The notes: generated by a model not told the origin, from the sequence alone. Shown: positions 1 to 7,505, counted from the first letter of the stretch. The stretch is 9,448 nucleotides of DNA from Pseudomonadota bacterium (GCA_015222965.1 JADFWF010000096.1:1-9448), one strand, 5' to 3'. Translations and numbers: made by a program.

Positions 1-28
1 CATGATAATGGCACTGGCTAAATGGGTA

Positions 29-144
29 CCCCTGCTTTTTAGGGGCGCAGCTAGCGTGGCGGCATTCTTTTGGTTACTTTTCTGTTGCTGTAGACAGAAA
101 AGTAACTCGCCCGCGGTGCGAATACCGCAATGCCTAACCAAAAG
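29..144. repeat. Multi-hairpin intergenic element, probably a dispersed repeat
   Basis: A compact run of inverted repeats with no gene. In order: CCCCT/AGGGG (29-33 with 41-45); a perfect 13-bp stem GTTACTTTTCTGT/ACAGAAAAGTAAC (73-85 with 94-106, 8-nt loop); and GCGGT/ACCGC (113-117 with 124-128). A further 10-mer CTTTTGGTTA (67-76) is complementary to 135-144, and GGCATT (61-66) to 129-134, so alternative folds compete with the 13-bp stem. Similar 'TTTTGGTTACTTTTCT...AGAAAAGTAAC' blocks are familiar to me, from memory, as multicopy intergenic sequences in many proteobacterial genomes. No run of T follows the stems on either strand, so it is not a classical intrinsic terminator. Whether it marks the 3' end of the TRAP operon is unknown. 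Confidence 0.6.
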
Positions 145-175
145 CACCAAATAAATGTTAAAAAAAAGGAGTATA

Positions 176-212
176 TATTCAGCATGCTCATACGAATAAA
201 TTATTCAGCATG
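176..212. repeat. Short direct repeat TATTCAGCATG, two copies
   Basis: The 11-mer TATTCAGCATG occurs at 176-186 and again at 202-212, 26 bp apart centre to centre. It lies between the multi-hairpin element and the REP-like pair, in sequence without a convincing gene. It could be a binding-site pair or a remnant of local duplication; nothing in the sequence decides which. Confidence 0.4.
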
Positions 213-245
213 TCCATATACCTCACCCTTACAAGGCTAACATTC

Positions 246-326
246 AAATCGTTCCAGACGATTTAGTCGCACCTACAGATGCAATAAAAGAGAAATCGCG
301 GAATGGGAAAAATCCACTCCTACAGG
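246..326. repeat. Two REP-like units in tandem
   Basis: Two 32-nt units begin with AATCG and end with CCTACAG (247-278 and 294-325), starting 47 bp apart. Read on the minus strand each begins CTGTAGG, like the GTAGGAG/GTGGGAG heads of gammaproteobacterial REP sequences, followed by an imperfect palindrome. Unit 1 also holds a perfect 7-bp hairpin AAATCGT/ACGATTT (246-252 with 258-264). Unit 2 has GCGGA (298-302) facing TCCAC (313-317), which pairs fully on the minus strand if a G-U wobble is allowed. Both lie downstream of the last gene of the TRAP operon, a usual location for REP sequences, which are often mobilised by RAYT transposases. The units differ from each other, so they are diverged or only loosely of one family. 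Confidence 0.5.
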
Positions 327-384
327 TATTGTATTTAAAAGAAAGGATCCCTCTCAGAATAGTATTAGGGAAACAACAATATTA

Positions 385-573
385 CTATTCATCATCCCGC
401 AATATAACCACATCACAATGCCCTTCAAAACCGACAGTCACCTGAATACGGATCGGCCGACAGCATACTGAACAATCCTCAAAATAATCCTGATCACTAG
501 CTGAATCATCAATCAATAATTCTATACCCTCTCCGCAATACGGACAGTTAACGCTGCGGTTTAATAGCTCCAC
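385..573 (-). CDS. CPXCG motif-containing cysteine-rich protein
   Basis: A 62-residue protein of the small 'cysteine-rich CPXCG' family (Pfam PF14255 by memory). It shows the signature CPYCG (C10, C13) and, 20 residues on, the second cluster DCSVCCRPI (C34, C37, C38), with one more Cys at 53. The layout suggests a zinc ribbon with C10/C13 and C34/C37 as ligands. The C terminus is acidic (RDDE). Length and domain fill match the family. The start is GTG at 573: upstream in this frame there is TGA, then the DctM stop TAA, so no longer start exists. Only 18 nt separate it from dctM, and there is no strong Shine-Dalgarno sequence, so it is probably the last gene of the TRAP operon and translationally coupled. 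The family's biochemical role is not known; no signal peptide is visible, so it is likely cytoplasmic. Confidence 0.9.
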   Translation of the reverse strand: MELLNRSVNCPYCGEGIELLIDDSASDQDYFEDCSVCCRPIRIQVTVGFEGHCDVVILRDDE

Positions 574-591
574 ACTATTTAATCACGTCGA

Positions 592-1875
592 TTAATTGTG
601 CAGATCAATCAACGACATAGTTAACGCTGGCCAATAGGTGATTATCAATACCGCAACGAACAAGATCAACATGAAAGGAATGGTTGCATAATACAGTTCT
701 GTTATCGGTTTGTTAAACCGATAACTGGCGATAAACAGGTTCATACCAACGGGTGGCGTGAAATAACCGATCTGCATATTGGCGAGGAAAATAATGCCGA
801 AATGTACCGGATGGATACCATAACCGACTGCGATAGGCAGGGTCAACGGCACGATGATGACGAGCGCTGAAAACACGTCGAGCATCATACCGAGCAACAA
901 CAAAAAGATGTTCAGCAACATCAGGAATGTTAGTTTGCTATCGACGTGCTCACGTATGAAATTAAATAATTTTGTCGGCACTTCAGCGTCTATCAGATAA
1001 TTGGTCGATGCCAATGAAACAGCCAGTATTATTAATACTCCACCGACCAGAACCATCGAATCACGCATGATGACAGGCAACTGTTTGATCTTTATCTCAC
1101 GCAGTATCAATACATCGACGATAAGAACATACATGACAGCCACTGCCGCCGCTTCAGAAACGGCGAAGTAACCGCCGTAGATGCCACCTATCAAAATAAC
1201 AGGCAATGGCATTTCCCAGATTGACTCGCGTAATGCACTAGCCAGTTTTTTGGCGTCAAATGCTGTCGTCGGTATTTTGTCGCCAACAGCCTTATACATA
1301 CTCCAGGCGATCAAAAGAGCAAGCATTAACATGCCGGGCAACAAACCTGCCAAAAACAGATCATCGATAGCTACCGGTTGATCAAGGTCCATCTGTTGTG
1401 CGATCACGCCATAAAGTATCAATGCGATAGAAGGCGGAAACAACAGTCCCAAACTGCCTGACGAGGTAATTAATCCCAGGTTGAATCGCTCCCTGTAACC
1501 TGCCTGCTTCATCGCCGGATATAAAATTGCACCGAGTGCGATAATGGTTGCTCCTGACGCACCGGTAAGCGCAGTAAAAAATGCACAGGCAAATAACGAG
1601 ACCACGGCAAGGCCACCAGGCATCCAGCCGAGCAAGGCATCTGTAAGCCGTACCAGTCTTTCCGACGCTTTACTTTCTCCTAAGACGTAACCGGCAAAGG
1701 TGAATAGAGGGATTGCGAGTAATACGGGCGTATCGACGATACGATATATTTCGATGGCGATAACCGAGAGATCAATATCTTCACCGGAAAACCCGATAAG
1801 TGCACTGGTCGCAATGATGGCAAACAATGGTGCACCAAGGATCACCAGCAAGGTTAGTACTATCGCAGCAGCCAT
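592..1875 (-). CDS. dctM: TRAP transporter large permease subunit, DctM family
   Basis: The large membrane subunit of a tripartite ATP-independent periplasmic (TRAP) transporter, which in the family couples solute uptake to the sodium gradient. The 427 residues form about a dozen hydrophobic segments, the usual length for a DctM not fused to DctQ. Recognisable blocks: TGASGATIIALGAILYPAMK (about 104-123), followed by a Ser-Gly-Ser and FPPSIALILYG block (138-156); the mid-protein SEAAAVAV (240-247), which in typical DctM reads TPTEAAAVAV; and the C-terminal TPPVGMNLF (373-381), matching the conserved TPPVG hairpin region near the sodium/substrate path. ATG at 1875 lies 2 nt after the dctQ stop, so translation is probably coupled. 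It should pair with DctQ and receive ligand from DctP. The substrate cannot be read from this subunit. Confidence 0.95.
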   Translation of the reverse strand: MAAAIVLTLLVILGAPLFAIIATSALIGFSGEDIDLSVIAIEIYRIVDTPVLLAIPLFTFAGYVLGESKASERLVRLTDALLGWMPGGLAVVSLFACAFFTALTGASGATIIALGAILYPAMKQAGYRERFNLGLITSSGSLGLLFPPSIALILYGVIAQQMDLDQPVAIDDLFLAGLLPGMLMLALLIAWSMYKAVGDKIPTTAFDAKKLASALRESIWEMPLPVILIGGIYGGYFAVSEAAAVAVMYVLIVDVLILREIKIKQLPVIMRDSMVLVGGVLIILAVSLASTNYLIDAEVPTKLFNFIREHVDSKLTFLMLLNIFLLLLGMMLDVFSALVIIVPLTLPIAVGYGIHPVHFGIIFLANMQIGYFTPPVGMNLFIASYRFNKPITELYYATIPFMLILFVAVLIITYWPALTMSLIDLHN

Positions 1876-1877
1876 GA

Positions 1878-2378
1878 CTATTTATCGTCGTCCATTGAGA
1901 TTTTTCGCTGATAAGGCGATATCAGCAGCAGTACATAACGGATAGCTATAAGTGAAAAACTAATGGGAATTATTGAAGCGGTAACCCAGGCAGGAATACC
2001 GGAAAAAGCAATAGTGCCATATTCGTATTCACTGTAGACAAACCTTGCTGCATGCCATGCGATGAGCAGACAAACTGATATGGTGAACAGGTAAACAATA
2101 CGCTGTATATGTTTCAGTATATGTGGCGGAAAATATTTTGCAAAAATATCAATTCGAATATGATTATCAGTACGTGTCGCAACCACCGCACCTGAGAGAC
2201 CAACCCATAATACCAGCGTACGTAACAGCGGATCAATCCAGACGATACCTTCCCCAAACAGGTTCCTTGAAATTATCTGGTACACAGCAAATATGATCAT
2301 GCTGGACAGTATTACTACGAGAAGACCGTCCTCAAACCTATTGATTAATTTTATAAATTTACTGTTTTTGATACTCAT
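1878..2378 (-). CDS. dctQ: TRAP transporter small permease subunit, DctQ family
   Basis: The small integral membrane subunit that stabilises and works with DctM. With the start chosen here it has 166 residues and four hydrophobic segments (roughly 19-37, 50-68, 95-113, 130-152). The family signature is clear: a Trp-containing segment after the first loop (VWIDPLLRTLVLWVGLSGA), then the charged HIRID (73-77) that follows the second membrane segment in DctQ proteins. The C-terminal tail is hydrophilic (MDDDK). Start choice: ATG at 2378 has a normal codon but no good Shine-Dalgarno sequence. An in-frame TTG at 2396 would add six residues and has a distant AGG upstream. Either is possible; the product call does not depend on it. 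dctP ends 26-44 nt upstream and dctM begins 2 nt downstream. Confidence 0.92.
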   Translation of the reverse strand: MSIKNSKFIKLINRFEDGLLVVILSSMIIFAVYQIISRNLFGEGIVWIDPLLRTLVLWVGLSGAVVATRTDNHIRIDIFAKYFPPHILKHIQRIVYLFTISVCLLIAWHAARFVYSEYEYGTIAFSGIPAWVTASIIPISFSLIAIRYVLLLISPYQRKISMDDDK

Positions 2379-2422
2379 GATACGAACGTGACTCAAGCTG
2401 CTTTGACCTGAAACCTAAACAT

Positions 2423-3442
2423 CTAATGATGATATTTTGGCGCGTCACGCTTGTTTGCAGTTACAGCTTCATATAGTGCTTTATTATATTTATACTTTTT
2501 GAGCATATCGTTGATGACCGAATCATCTATCCTCTCCCACTCCACCTTATCTTTCTCGCTTAACTTGATAAATTTCACACCCTGATTAATTAATGCTTCA
2601 CGCGCCGCGATATTATCCACTTTATTTTGCTGGTCAATTTTCCTATAGACCTTTTCCATCACTTCGCGAACGGTGGCCTGATCGGTCTCACTTAATTTAT
2701 TAAATACTTTCTTATCGATGATTAACATGGCCGCCAGATAGTTTAATGGCTGATCGGTTACGTATCCAATGTGCGTATGCCACTGCAAAGCTAATGCTCC
2801 AATGGGTGAAGTCGTAACGGTGTCAATCAGCCCTGTCTGTAAACCTGTTAGTACGTCAGACAAAGGAAGAGAAATCGGAGCGACGCCAACATAATGATAG
2901 ACCGACAAACCCACTTCACTTTTCTCAGGTATCCAGGATTTCCTTTGCCTTAGGTCGTCTAAACTGCGAATCGGCTTTTTTGACATCAGATAGGTAAAAC
3001 CACCTTGCGCAAAACCAAAATTAACAAATCCATTTTTCTCAATTTCTTTACTCAACATGGGATCAGTGGTCTTTCTTATTTCTGCAGCATCATCAAGATT
3101 GGCAAACAAATAGGGAAGCCCGTAAAGCGTAACATCGGGTGTAGACTGAGAAAGCGTTCCGGCAGTAACCGCTCCACCATGTAACTGACCGATACGTATC
3201 TTTCTCAGAACATTTTCATCATTACCCATGACACCGCCCGGATAAAATTTAAATTTTACCCGCCCCTGCGTTTTCTCCTTGATCTCCTTCGCACCAACAC
3301 GCATATGTTTCATCCAGAAGGTTCCTTCAGGAGAAAGTGTTGCGATCTTAATTGTCTTCGCCAGAACAACGGGGGAACTGATACTCAGCAGTGTCACAGC
3401 CAGTAATATGTTTAATCTTTTAGATGTGTTTTTCATATTCAT
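2423..3442 (-). CDS. dctP: TRAP transporter substrate-binding protein, DctP family (TPAT type)
   Basis: The periplasmic solute receptor, 339 residues. A signal peptide is visible: basic N terminus, hydrophobic core, and a likely type I cleavage after A28 (PVVLA/KTIK). The mature part follows the DctP fold pattern: IKIATLSPEG at the first strand; GQLHGGAVTAG (85-95); DVTLYGLPYLF (103-113); LMSKKPIRSLDDLRQRK (152-168); and the LQTGLIDTVTTSP helix/loop (201-213). In classical DctP proteins such as SiaP the block after the 'SLDDL' region reads K-x-R-V-P, the Arg binding the ligand's carboxylate. Here it reads K168-S-W170-I-P172, so Trp replaces that Arg. Together with the TatT gene just upstream, this suggests a ligand that is not a simple carboxylate. 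ATG at 3442 is used; a second ATG two codons on is equally plausible. Confidence 0.95.
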   Translation of the reverse strand: MNMKNTSKRLNILLAVTLLSISSPVVLAKTIKIATLSPEGTFWMKHMRVGAKEIKEKTQGRVKFKFYPGGVMGNDENVLRKIRIGQLHGGAVTAGTLSQSTPDVTLYGLPYLFANLDDAAEIRKTTDPMLSKEIEKNGFVNFGFAQGGFTYLMSKKPIRSLDDLRQRKSWIPEKSEVGLSVYHYVGVAPISLPLSDVLTGLQTGLIDTVTTSPIGALALQWHTHIGYVTDQPLNYLAAMLIIDKKVFNKLSETDQATVREVMEKVYRKIDQQNKVDNIAAREALINQGVKFIKLSEKDKVEWERIDDSVINDMLKKYKYNKALYEAVTANKRDAPKYHH

Positions 3443-3457
3443 TTTTCATTATTCATT

Positions 3458-3470
3458 AACGCGAAGCGTT
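3458..3470 (-). other. Small hairpin in the tatT-dctP junction
   Basis: AACGC (3458-3462) and GCGTT (3466-3470) form a perfect 5-bp stem with a 3-nt loop. It overlaps the first base of the tatT stop codon and lies about 16 nt before the dctP start. No T run follows on the minus strand, so it is not an intrinsic terminator. It might adjust the ratio of lipoprotein to binding protein, but the stem is short and may be chance. Confidence 0.25.
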
Positions 3471-4330
3471 CAAAAGTAGTCGTCTGCATCAAGCAACAGT
3501 TCAGCCGCTCTGTGTTTCGCAAGCGTATTGATTAATATTTGATCCTGCGGCCCCGTATCGGCATTTATTACCTGGTTTAACAGTTCATCATGCAACTCCC
3601 GATCAAACAGCATACGCGCGTATTTTTCGGCGTACAGAACTCTTGCCATCTGATTTTTACCATCTGATATCTCTATCGCACGATCAAAATGTTTTTTAGC
3701 CAGTTCAGGTTTTCCACCTAATGTTGGCGGTAATAACGATTCCATCACTGCCATATAGAGATGAGCATTGCCGTTGCTGACGGTCTCATCGATATTCAAC
3801 ACGCATTGTATGCCTGCCTTAACTTTTGGCAGTTCTGCAACAGCATTCCAGTCAGAGCTATTTGCTTCGATAACACCTGCCCAGCTGCTGACAAAAACAA
3901 AAAGGTGTTCTGCCTGAGGTTTTTCAACAGAATCTAGCAGTATCTCAAATTCAAAGTATGACATACTTTTTATGTCACAAAATCGTTCATCGCGCACACA
4001 CATCGCACGCCCCGCATAATCAAAAGCGCGCCCTGCCAGTGCTTTTTTACTTTCTGCACTGTCGGTAAATCCTGAGGCGTAGGCACCGTACAATTTTGCA
4101 CCGGATTCTAGCAGGTCAGCATTTTCAGGATCACCCTTGATCATGCTGCTCATTAATATCAGGTAGGCGGGCAACCCTTTTTTGATGGTCTCAGGATCAT
4201 CAAATTCTAGTATCGTGACTGACAGATCATCTGCAAAATCCTGTTTTGCATTCGCGATAATTTGACCACACGCCGAGATACTCAACATGATTGCCAGTAA
4301 TAATGATAATTTCAAACACTGAAATCTCAT
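3470..4330 (-). CDS. tatT: TRAP transporter TatT component family lipoprotein
   Basis: The 'T' component of TPR-protein-associated TRAP transporters, 286 residues (unrelated to Tat protein export). The N terminus is a lipoprotein signal: basic MRFQCLK, a hydrophobic stretch, and lipobox SISA-C21. G22 and Q23 follow the Cys, with no Asp at +2. The body is all-helical and TPR-like. Blocks I recognise as typical of TatT are ETIKKGLPAYLILMSSMIKG (47-66), NADLLESGAKLYGAYASGF (70-88), LLPPTLGGKPELAKKHFDRA (199-218), and KNQMARVLYAEKYARMLFDR (225-244). In T. pallidum the orthologous lipoprotein forms a trimer and binds the partner DctP-like protein; that function is inferred here. It is first in the operon, 27 nt before dctP. 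A weak AGG lies about 13 nt before ATG 4330, and no clear promoter was found in 4331-4487. Confidence 0.92.
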   Translation of the reverse strand: MRFQCLKLSLLLAIMLSISACGQIIANAKQDFADDLSVTILEFDDPETIKKGLPAYLILMSSMIKGDPENADLLESGAKLYGAYASGFTDSAESKKALAGRAFDYAGRAMCVRDERFCDIKSMSYFEFEILLDSVEKPQAEHLFVFVSSWAGVIEANSSDWNAVAELPKVKAGIQCVLNIDETVSNGNAHLYMAVMESLLPPTLGGKPELAKKHFDRAIEISDGKNQMARVLYAEKYARMLFDRELHDELLNQVINADTGPQDQILINTLAKHRAAELLLDADDYF

Positions 4331-4487
4331 CGAATTAAAACCTATATAAGCTGAACGAATTATTTAAAAATTGAACAGATACTACCTTAAATCAGTTGTA
4401 AGGTCTGCCTCCCATTGGTACATATTCGAGCAAATTAGTTCTACCGCTCTTTTTTTTCTAAAAACAGGCACCTTTACCAACAGGCAT

Positions 4488-4514
4488 AAAAAAAGGCCGG
4501 TAAACCGGCCTTTT
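4488..4514 (-). terminator. Intrinsic terminator after the SPOR lipoprotein gene
   Basis: AAAAGGCCGG (4491-4500) and CCGGCCTTTT (4505-4514) form a perfect 10-bp stem, six pairs of it G-C, with a 4-nt loop. Read on the minus strand, the stem is followed by a run of seven T (complement of 4488-4494). It starts 33 nt beyond the stop codon of the SPOR gene and separates that unit from the tatT operon. Confidence 0.9.
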
Positions 4515-4547
4515 CTCAGAAAGCAGCTAAGCTACCGAGCGACTATT

Positions 4548-5114
4548 CTACTGAGCAACTATTTTCTGTAGTCCTGCGATAGAACGAACCCATGGTTTCG
4601 AACCCGTTTTCGCTTCCAGGTCAGCTGCTGCTGCATCTGCAGAAGCGCGGTCCGGGTGAACGTCAACCAGTACATAAACGATGGCACCTGAACGATCAGT
4701 TTTCACTGTCATTAGATTCTCCAGGCCTTTATTGCTCTTAAATTTTTCAACGCTGGCATCAGTCTTACTGGCATAAACCTGAACTGCGTAATTACTTGCC
4801 GGCATCGCCATTATTTCCTGTTCAGGAGTCATATCCTGTACCATGACTGGTGCAATCATTTCCGGTGCTGGCGCGGCATCAGGTTCTTGCATAACGATAG
4901 GTTCCGGCTCTGGGTCTGCCAGTAGCACTGGATCACTATAATCAGCCACTTCTGAATCCGTTGGTGCAGCACTAGCTTCCTCTGCATGTTTCGATCCCCA
5001 TGGATCATCATCGGCCTGTGTCCACGGTGCTGGCGAACTTGAACAGGCCGCCAGACCAAGAATTATCAAGTTTGTTACAGCTATACCACGAATTGTTTTT
5101 ATTGTTATTTCCAT
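4548..5114 (-). CDS. SPOR domain-containing lipoprotein
   Basis: A 188-residue envelope protein. N terminus: signal peptide with lipobox GLAA-C24, followed by SSS, so lipidation and probable outer-membrane retention are expected. Residues about 30-105 are a low-complexity linker rich in Pro, Ala, Glu and Asp, with a PW...DPWG motif near its start; such linkers usually span the periplasm. Residues about 109-180 are a SPOR domain: YAVQVYASKTDASVEKF begins strand and helix one, and VLVDVHPDRASADAAAADLE is the second strand-helix unit. SPOR domains bind denuded glycan strands of septal peptidoglycan, so a role in division or cell-wall remodelling is likely, but there is no enzymatic domain. Start: ATG 5114 with GGGGA about 8 nt upstream. 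It has its own promoter and terminator. Relatives often have other genes after pnp (nlpI in E. coli). Confidence 0.88.
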   Translation of the reverse strand: MEITIKTIRGIAVTNLIILGLAACSSSPAPWTQADDDPWGSKHAEEASAAPTDSEVADYSDPVLLADPEPEPIVMQEPDAAPAPEMIAPVMVQDMTPEQEIMAMPASNYAVQVYASKTDASVEKFKSNKGLENLMTVKTDRSGAIVYVLVDVHPDRASADAAAADLEAKTGSKPWVRSIAGLQKIVAQ

Positions 5115-5147
5115 GTTTGTTCCCCAACGGTCTTATGGTTTTAAAAG

Positions 5148-5175
5148 AGTGTAGCCTAAATTATTAAATTGTCAG
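5148..5175 (-). promoter_or_regulatory. Sigma70-type promoter for the SPOR lipoprotein gene
   Basis: On the minus strand CTGACA (complement of 5170-5175, one mismatch to TTGACA) lies 16 bp before TACACT (complement of 5148-5153, four of six to TATAAT). Transcription would begin near 5140, giving a leader of about 26 nt that contains the GGGGA ribosome site. Placed after the pnp terminator, it fits independent expression. Found by eye only. Confidence 0.6.
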
Positions 5176-5270
5176 CTATCTATGCACTTATTTTCACCTG
5201 CTACCAATAAATGCCTGATCAACATATATACGGGGGGAAATACATGAAAAACATAAAGATACCATGCAAT

Positions 5271-5296
5271 AAAAAAGGAGCCGAAGCTCCTTTTTT
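5271..5296 (-). terminator. Intrinsic terminator after pnp, UUCG tetraloop
   Basis: A perfect 11-bp stem AAAAAAGGAGC/GCTCCTTTTTT (5271-5281 with 5286-5296). On the minus strand the loop is TTCG closed by C-G, the exceptionally stable C(UUCG)G tetraloop. The stem ends in six T. It starts 24 nt after the pnp stop and so ends the rbfA-truB-rpsO-pnp transcript. The A tract on the other side means it could also act on the plus strand, but no plus-strand gene needs it. Confidence 0.93.
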
Positions 5297-5320
5297 ATAA
5301 TACTTTAAAGCCTTCGCATA

Positions 5321-7438
5321 TTAAGCAGCAGCTTCTTCCGCTTCTTTCATACTCAAGCGAATTCGGCCCTGGCGATCAATCTCCAGAACTTTAACTTTCA
5401 CTACATCGCCTTCAGATAGTTTGTCACTCACGCTCTCAACACGCTCTTCGCAGATTTGAGAGATATGAACCAGACCATCTTTACCAGGCAGGATTTCAAC
5501 AAAAGCACCAAAATCCATGATCTTCTTCACGGTACCATCGTAGACCATGCCAACTTCTGCGTCAGAAGTAATCTGCTCGATACGTTTTCTAGCTTCTTCA
5601 GCAGCCGCCAGATCACTTGAAGCAATCTTGATGTTGCCGTCATCATCGATATCGATAGATGCGCCAGTCTCTTCGGTCAGTGCACGGATAACGGCGCCGC
5701 CTTTACCGATAACATCACGGATCTTGTCAGGGTGAATCTTGATATTGAGGTAGCGAGGTGCGTACTCAGACATCTCTGTATTGGTTTCAGAAATTACCTT
5801 GTTCATCTCACCGAGGATAAAGTTACGGCCGCCTTTGGCCTGCTCCAGTGCTTTTTCCATGATCTCTTTAGTGATACCTTGAATCTTGATATCCATCTGC
5901 AATGCACAGATACCATCCTCAGAACCAGCCACTTTAAAGTCCATGTCGCCAAGGTGATCTTCGTCGCCCAGGATGTCAGAAAGTACAGCGAAATCATCGC
6001 CTTCTTTGATCAGACCCATGGCGATACCAGCAACAGGTGCTTTGATTGGCACACCAGCGTCCATAAGAGACAGACTGGTACCACAGACAGAAGCCATCGA
6101 ACTGGAACCGTTTGATTCTGTAATCTCTGATACCACGCGGATGGTGTATGGGAAATCTTCTTCAGATGGCATAACACCTAATACACCACGTTTCGCCAGA
6201 CGGCCATGACCGATCTCACGACGTTTCGGCGAACCGACCATACCGGTTTCACCGACACAGTATGGAGGGAAGTTGTAATGCAGCATGAACGGTTCGCGGT
6301 ATGAACCCTCCAGTGCATCGATAATCTGTGCATCACGAGCAGTACCCAATGTAGTAACGACCAGCGCCTGTGTTTCACCACGGGTAAACAGTGCTGAACC
6401 GTGGGTACGTGGCAGCACGCCTGTACGTACGGTAATCGCACGAACATCAGAAGTGGTACGGCCATCGATACGTTTTTCACCTGCGATATAGCGTGAGCGA
6501 ACAACTTTCTTTTCTAACTTGCCAAATGCACCTTTGACCGCGTCTTTTGACCAGCCATCATCTGACTGGAGTGCTTCAACGGCAGCTCTTCTGGCAGCTT
6601 TAACAGCATCCTGACGCGCCATCTTTTCAGCTACCTGGTATGCATCTGTAATAGCGGCTGTGCTTGTTTCAGCAACTTTAGCGGCTAATTCTTCATCGAC
6701 TGCAGGTGCTTCATAATCCCATTTCGGATTGCCAACTTCTGCAGCAAACTCATTGATTGCTGTAATAACTGTCTGCATCTGCTCGTGACCGAACATCACA
6801 GCGCCTAACATGACATCTTCTGAAAGCATCTTGGCTTCAGATTCAACCATCAATACCGCTTTATCAGTTCCGGCAACAACCAGATCAAGGTCCGATGTTT
6901 CCAGTGCTTCTTTATTCGGGTTTAATAAATATGCGCCGTCTTTGTAACCAACACGTGCTGCACCCAGAGGACCAGCAAAAGGGACGCCGGCAATGCATAA
7001 TGCCGCAGAAGCACCGATGATCGCAGGAATCTCAGGATCGATATCGCCGCTCATAGAAACCACGGTAGCAACGATCTGGCATTCGTTAGTAAAACCTTTA
7101 GGGAATAAAGGGCGGATCGGACGGTCGATCAAACGGCAGGTCAGGATCTCCGCTTCACTCGGTCGGCCTTCACGACGGAAGAAACCACCCGGGATCTTAC
7201 CCGCAGCGTAAGTACGTTCCTGGTAATTAACCGTCATCGGGAAGAAATCTCTGCCCTCTTCTGCTTCTTTAGAACATACGGCAGTAACAAAAACAACTGT
7301 GTCGCCCATGCTGATCATCACAGCACCGCTGGCTTGACGAGCGATCTCACTCGTCTCCATGGTTACGGTTAGATCGCCATACTGAAATTCTTTTTTAATT
7401 GCTGTAGGTATCACTTTATTTATTCCCAATCCGGTCAT
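5321..7438 (-). CDS. pnp: Polyribonucleotide nucleotidyltransferase (PNPase)
   Basis: 3'-5' phosphorolytic exoribonuclease, a trimer in the cytoplasm and often part of the RNA degradosome. 705 residues (E. coli 711), all domains present: N-terminal RNase PH domain with [20 protein letters not shown] (65-84) and RPSEAEIL; helical linker (about 240-310, Ala-rich); catalytic RNase PH domain with [17 protein letters not shown] (344-360), the SSS phosphate loop (445-447), and [11 protein letters not shown] with D492 and D498 corresponding to E. coli D486 and D492; KH domain with IGKGG (577-581); and S1 domain (about 628-697, [20 protein letters not shown]). The E. coli Ala/Pro tail is nearly absent, ending EEAAA. 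Start: ATG 7438 with AGG close upstream. GTG 7414 (V9) would give an N terminus closer to E. coli's and has GGGA upstream, so the true start is uncertain. In E. coli, PNPase represses its own synthesis after RNase III cuts the leader. Confidence 0.98.
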   Translation of the reverse strand: MTGLGINKVIPTAIKKEFQYGDLTVTMETSEIARQASGAVMISMGDTVVFVTAVCSKEAEEGRDFFPMTVNYQERTYAAGKIPGGFFRREGRPSEAEILTCRLIDRPIRPLFPKGFTNECQIVATVVSMSGDIDPEIPAIIGASAALCIAGVPFAGPLGAARVGYKDGAYLLNPNKEALETSDLDLVVAGTDKAVLMVESEAKMLSEDVMLGAVMFGHEQMQTVITAINEFAAEVGNPKWDYEAPAVDEELAAKVAETSTAAITDAYQVAEKMARQDAVKAARRAAVEALQSDDGWSKDAVKGAFGKLEKKVVRSRYIAGEKRIDGRTTSDVRAITVRTGVLPRTHGSALFTRGETQALVVTTLGTARDAQIIDALEGSYREPFMLHYNFPPYCVGETGMVGSPKRREIGHGRLAKRGVLGVMPSEEDFPYTIRVVSEITESNGSSSMASVCGTSLSLMDAGVPIKAPVAGIAMGLIKEGDDFAVLSDILGDEDHLGDMDFKVAGSEDGICALQMDIKIQGITKEIMEKALEQAKGGRNFILGEMNKVISETNTEMSEYAPRYLNIKIHPDKIRDVIGKGGAVIRALTEETGASIDIDDDGNIKIASSDLAAAEEARKRIEQITSDAEVGMVYDGTVKKIMDFGAFVEILPGKDGLVHISQICEERVESVSDKLSEGDVVKVKVLEIDRQGRIRLSMKEAEEAAA

Positions 7439-7467
7439 ACTGACCTGATATTGTTTAATTTAATGGT

Positions 7468-7489
7468 GAACGCTTAATAGTAAACGCTC
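7468..7489 (-). other. Hairpin in the rpsO-pnp spacer
   Basis: On the minus strand, GAGCGTTTA and TAAGCGTTC pair as a 9-bp stem with two G-U wobbles and a CTAT loop. It sits in the 67-nt gap between rpsO and pnp, where E. coli has a leaky terminator and the RNase III site that starts PNPase autoregulation. No T run follows, so read-through into pnp is expected. The stem is short and AT-rich for an RNase III target. The 6-mer AACGCT also appears three times here as a direct repeat (7469, 7483, 7498). Confidence 0.35.
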
Positions 7490-7505
7490 AAATTAACAAC
7501 GCTTA

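Noticed and set aside
73..106. 13-bp stem as the terminator of the TRAP operon
   Set aside because: On the minus strand the stem is followed by CAAAAGAATG, not a T run, so a Rho-independent terminator is not supported.
184..240. Plus-strand 18-codon frame with AAGGAG upstream
   Set aside because: The AAGGAG is 12 nt from the ATG, too far for a good ribosome site, the peptide is very short and unrecognised, and it lies among repeats.
4331..4487. Promoter for the tatT operon
   Set aside because: AT-rich hexamers such as TTAAAT and TATATA occur, but none has a reasonable -35 at proper spacing, so no promoter is called.
5732..6115. 127-codon plus-strand open frame antisense to pnp
   Set aside because: It lies wholly within the strongly conserved PNPase coding sequence, has no recognisable domain and no ribosome site, and is a shadow of codon usage on the other strand.
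6178..6504. 108-codon minus-strand frame inside pnp
   Set aside because: Out-of-frame shadow within the catalytic domain of PNPase; Cys/His/Val-rich composition with no family resemblance.
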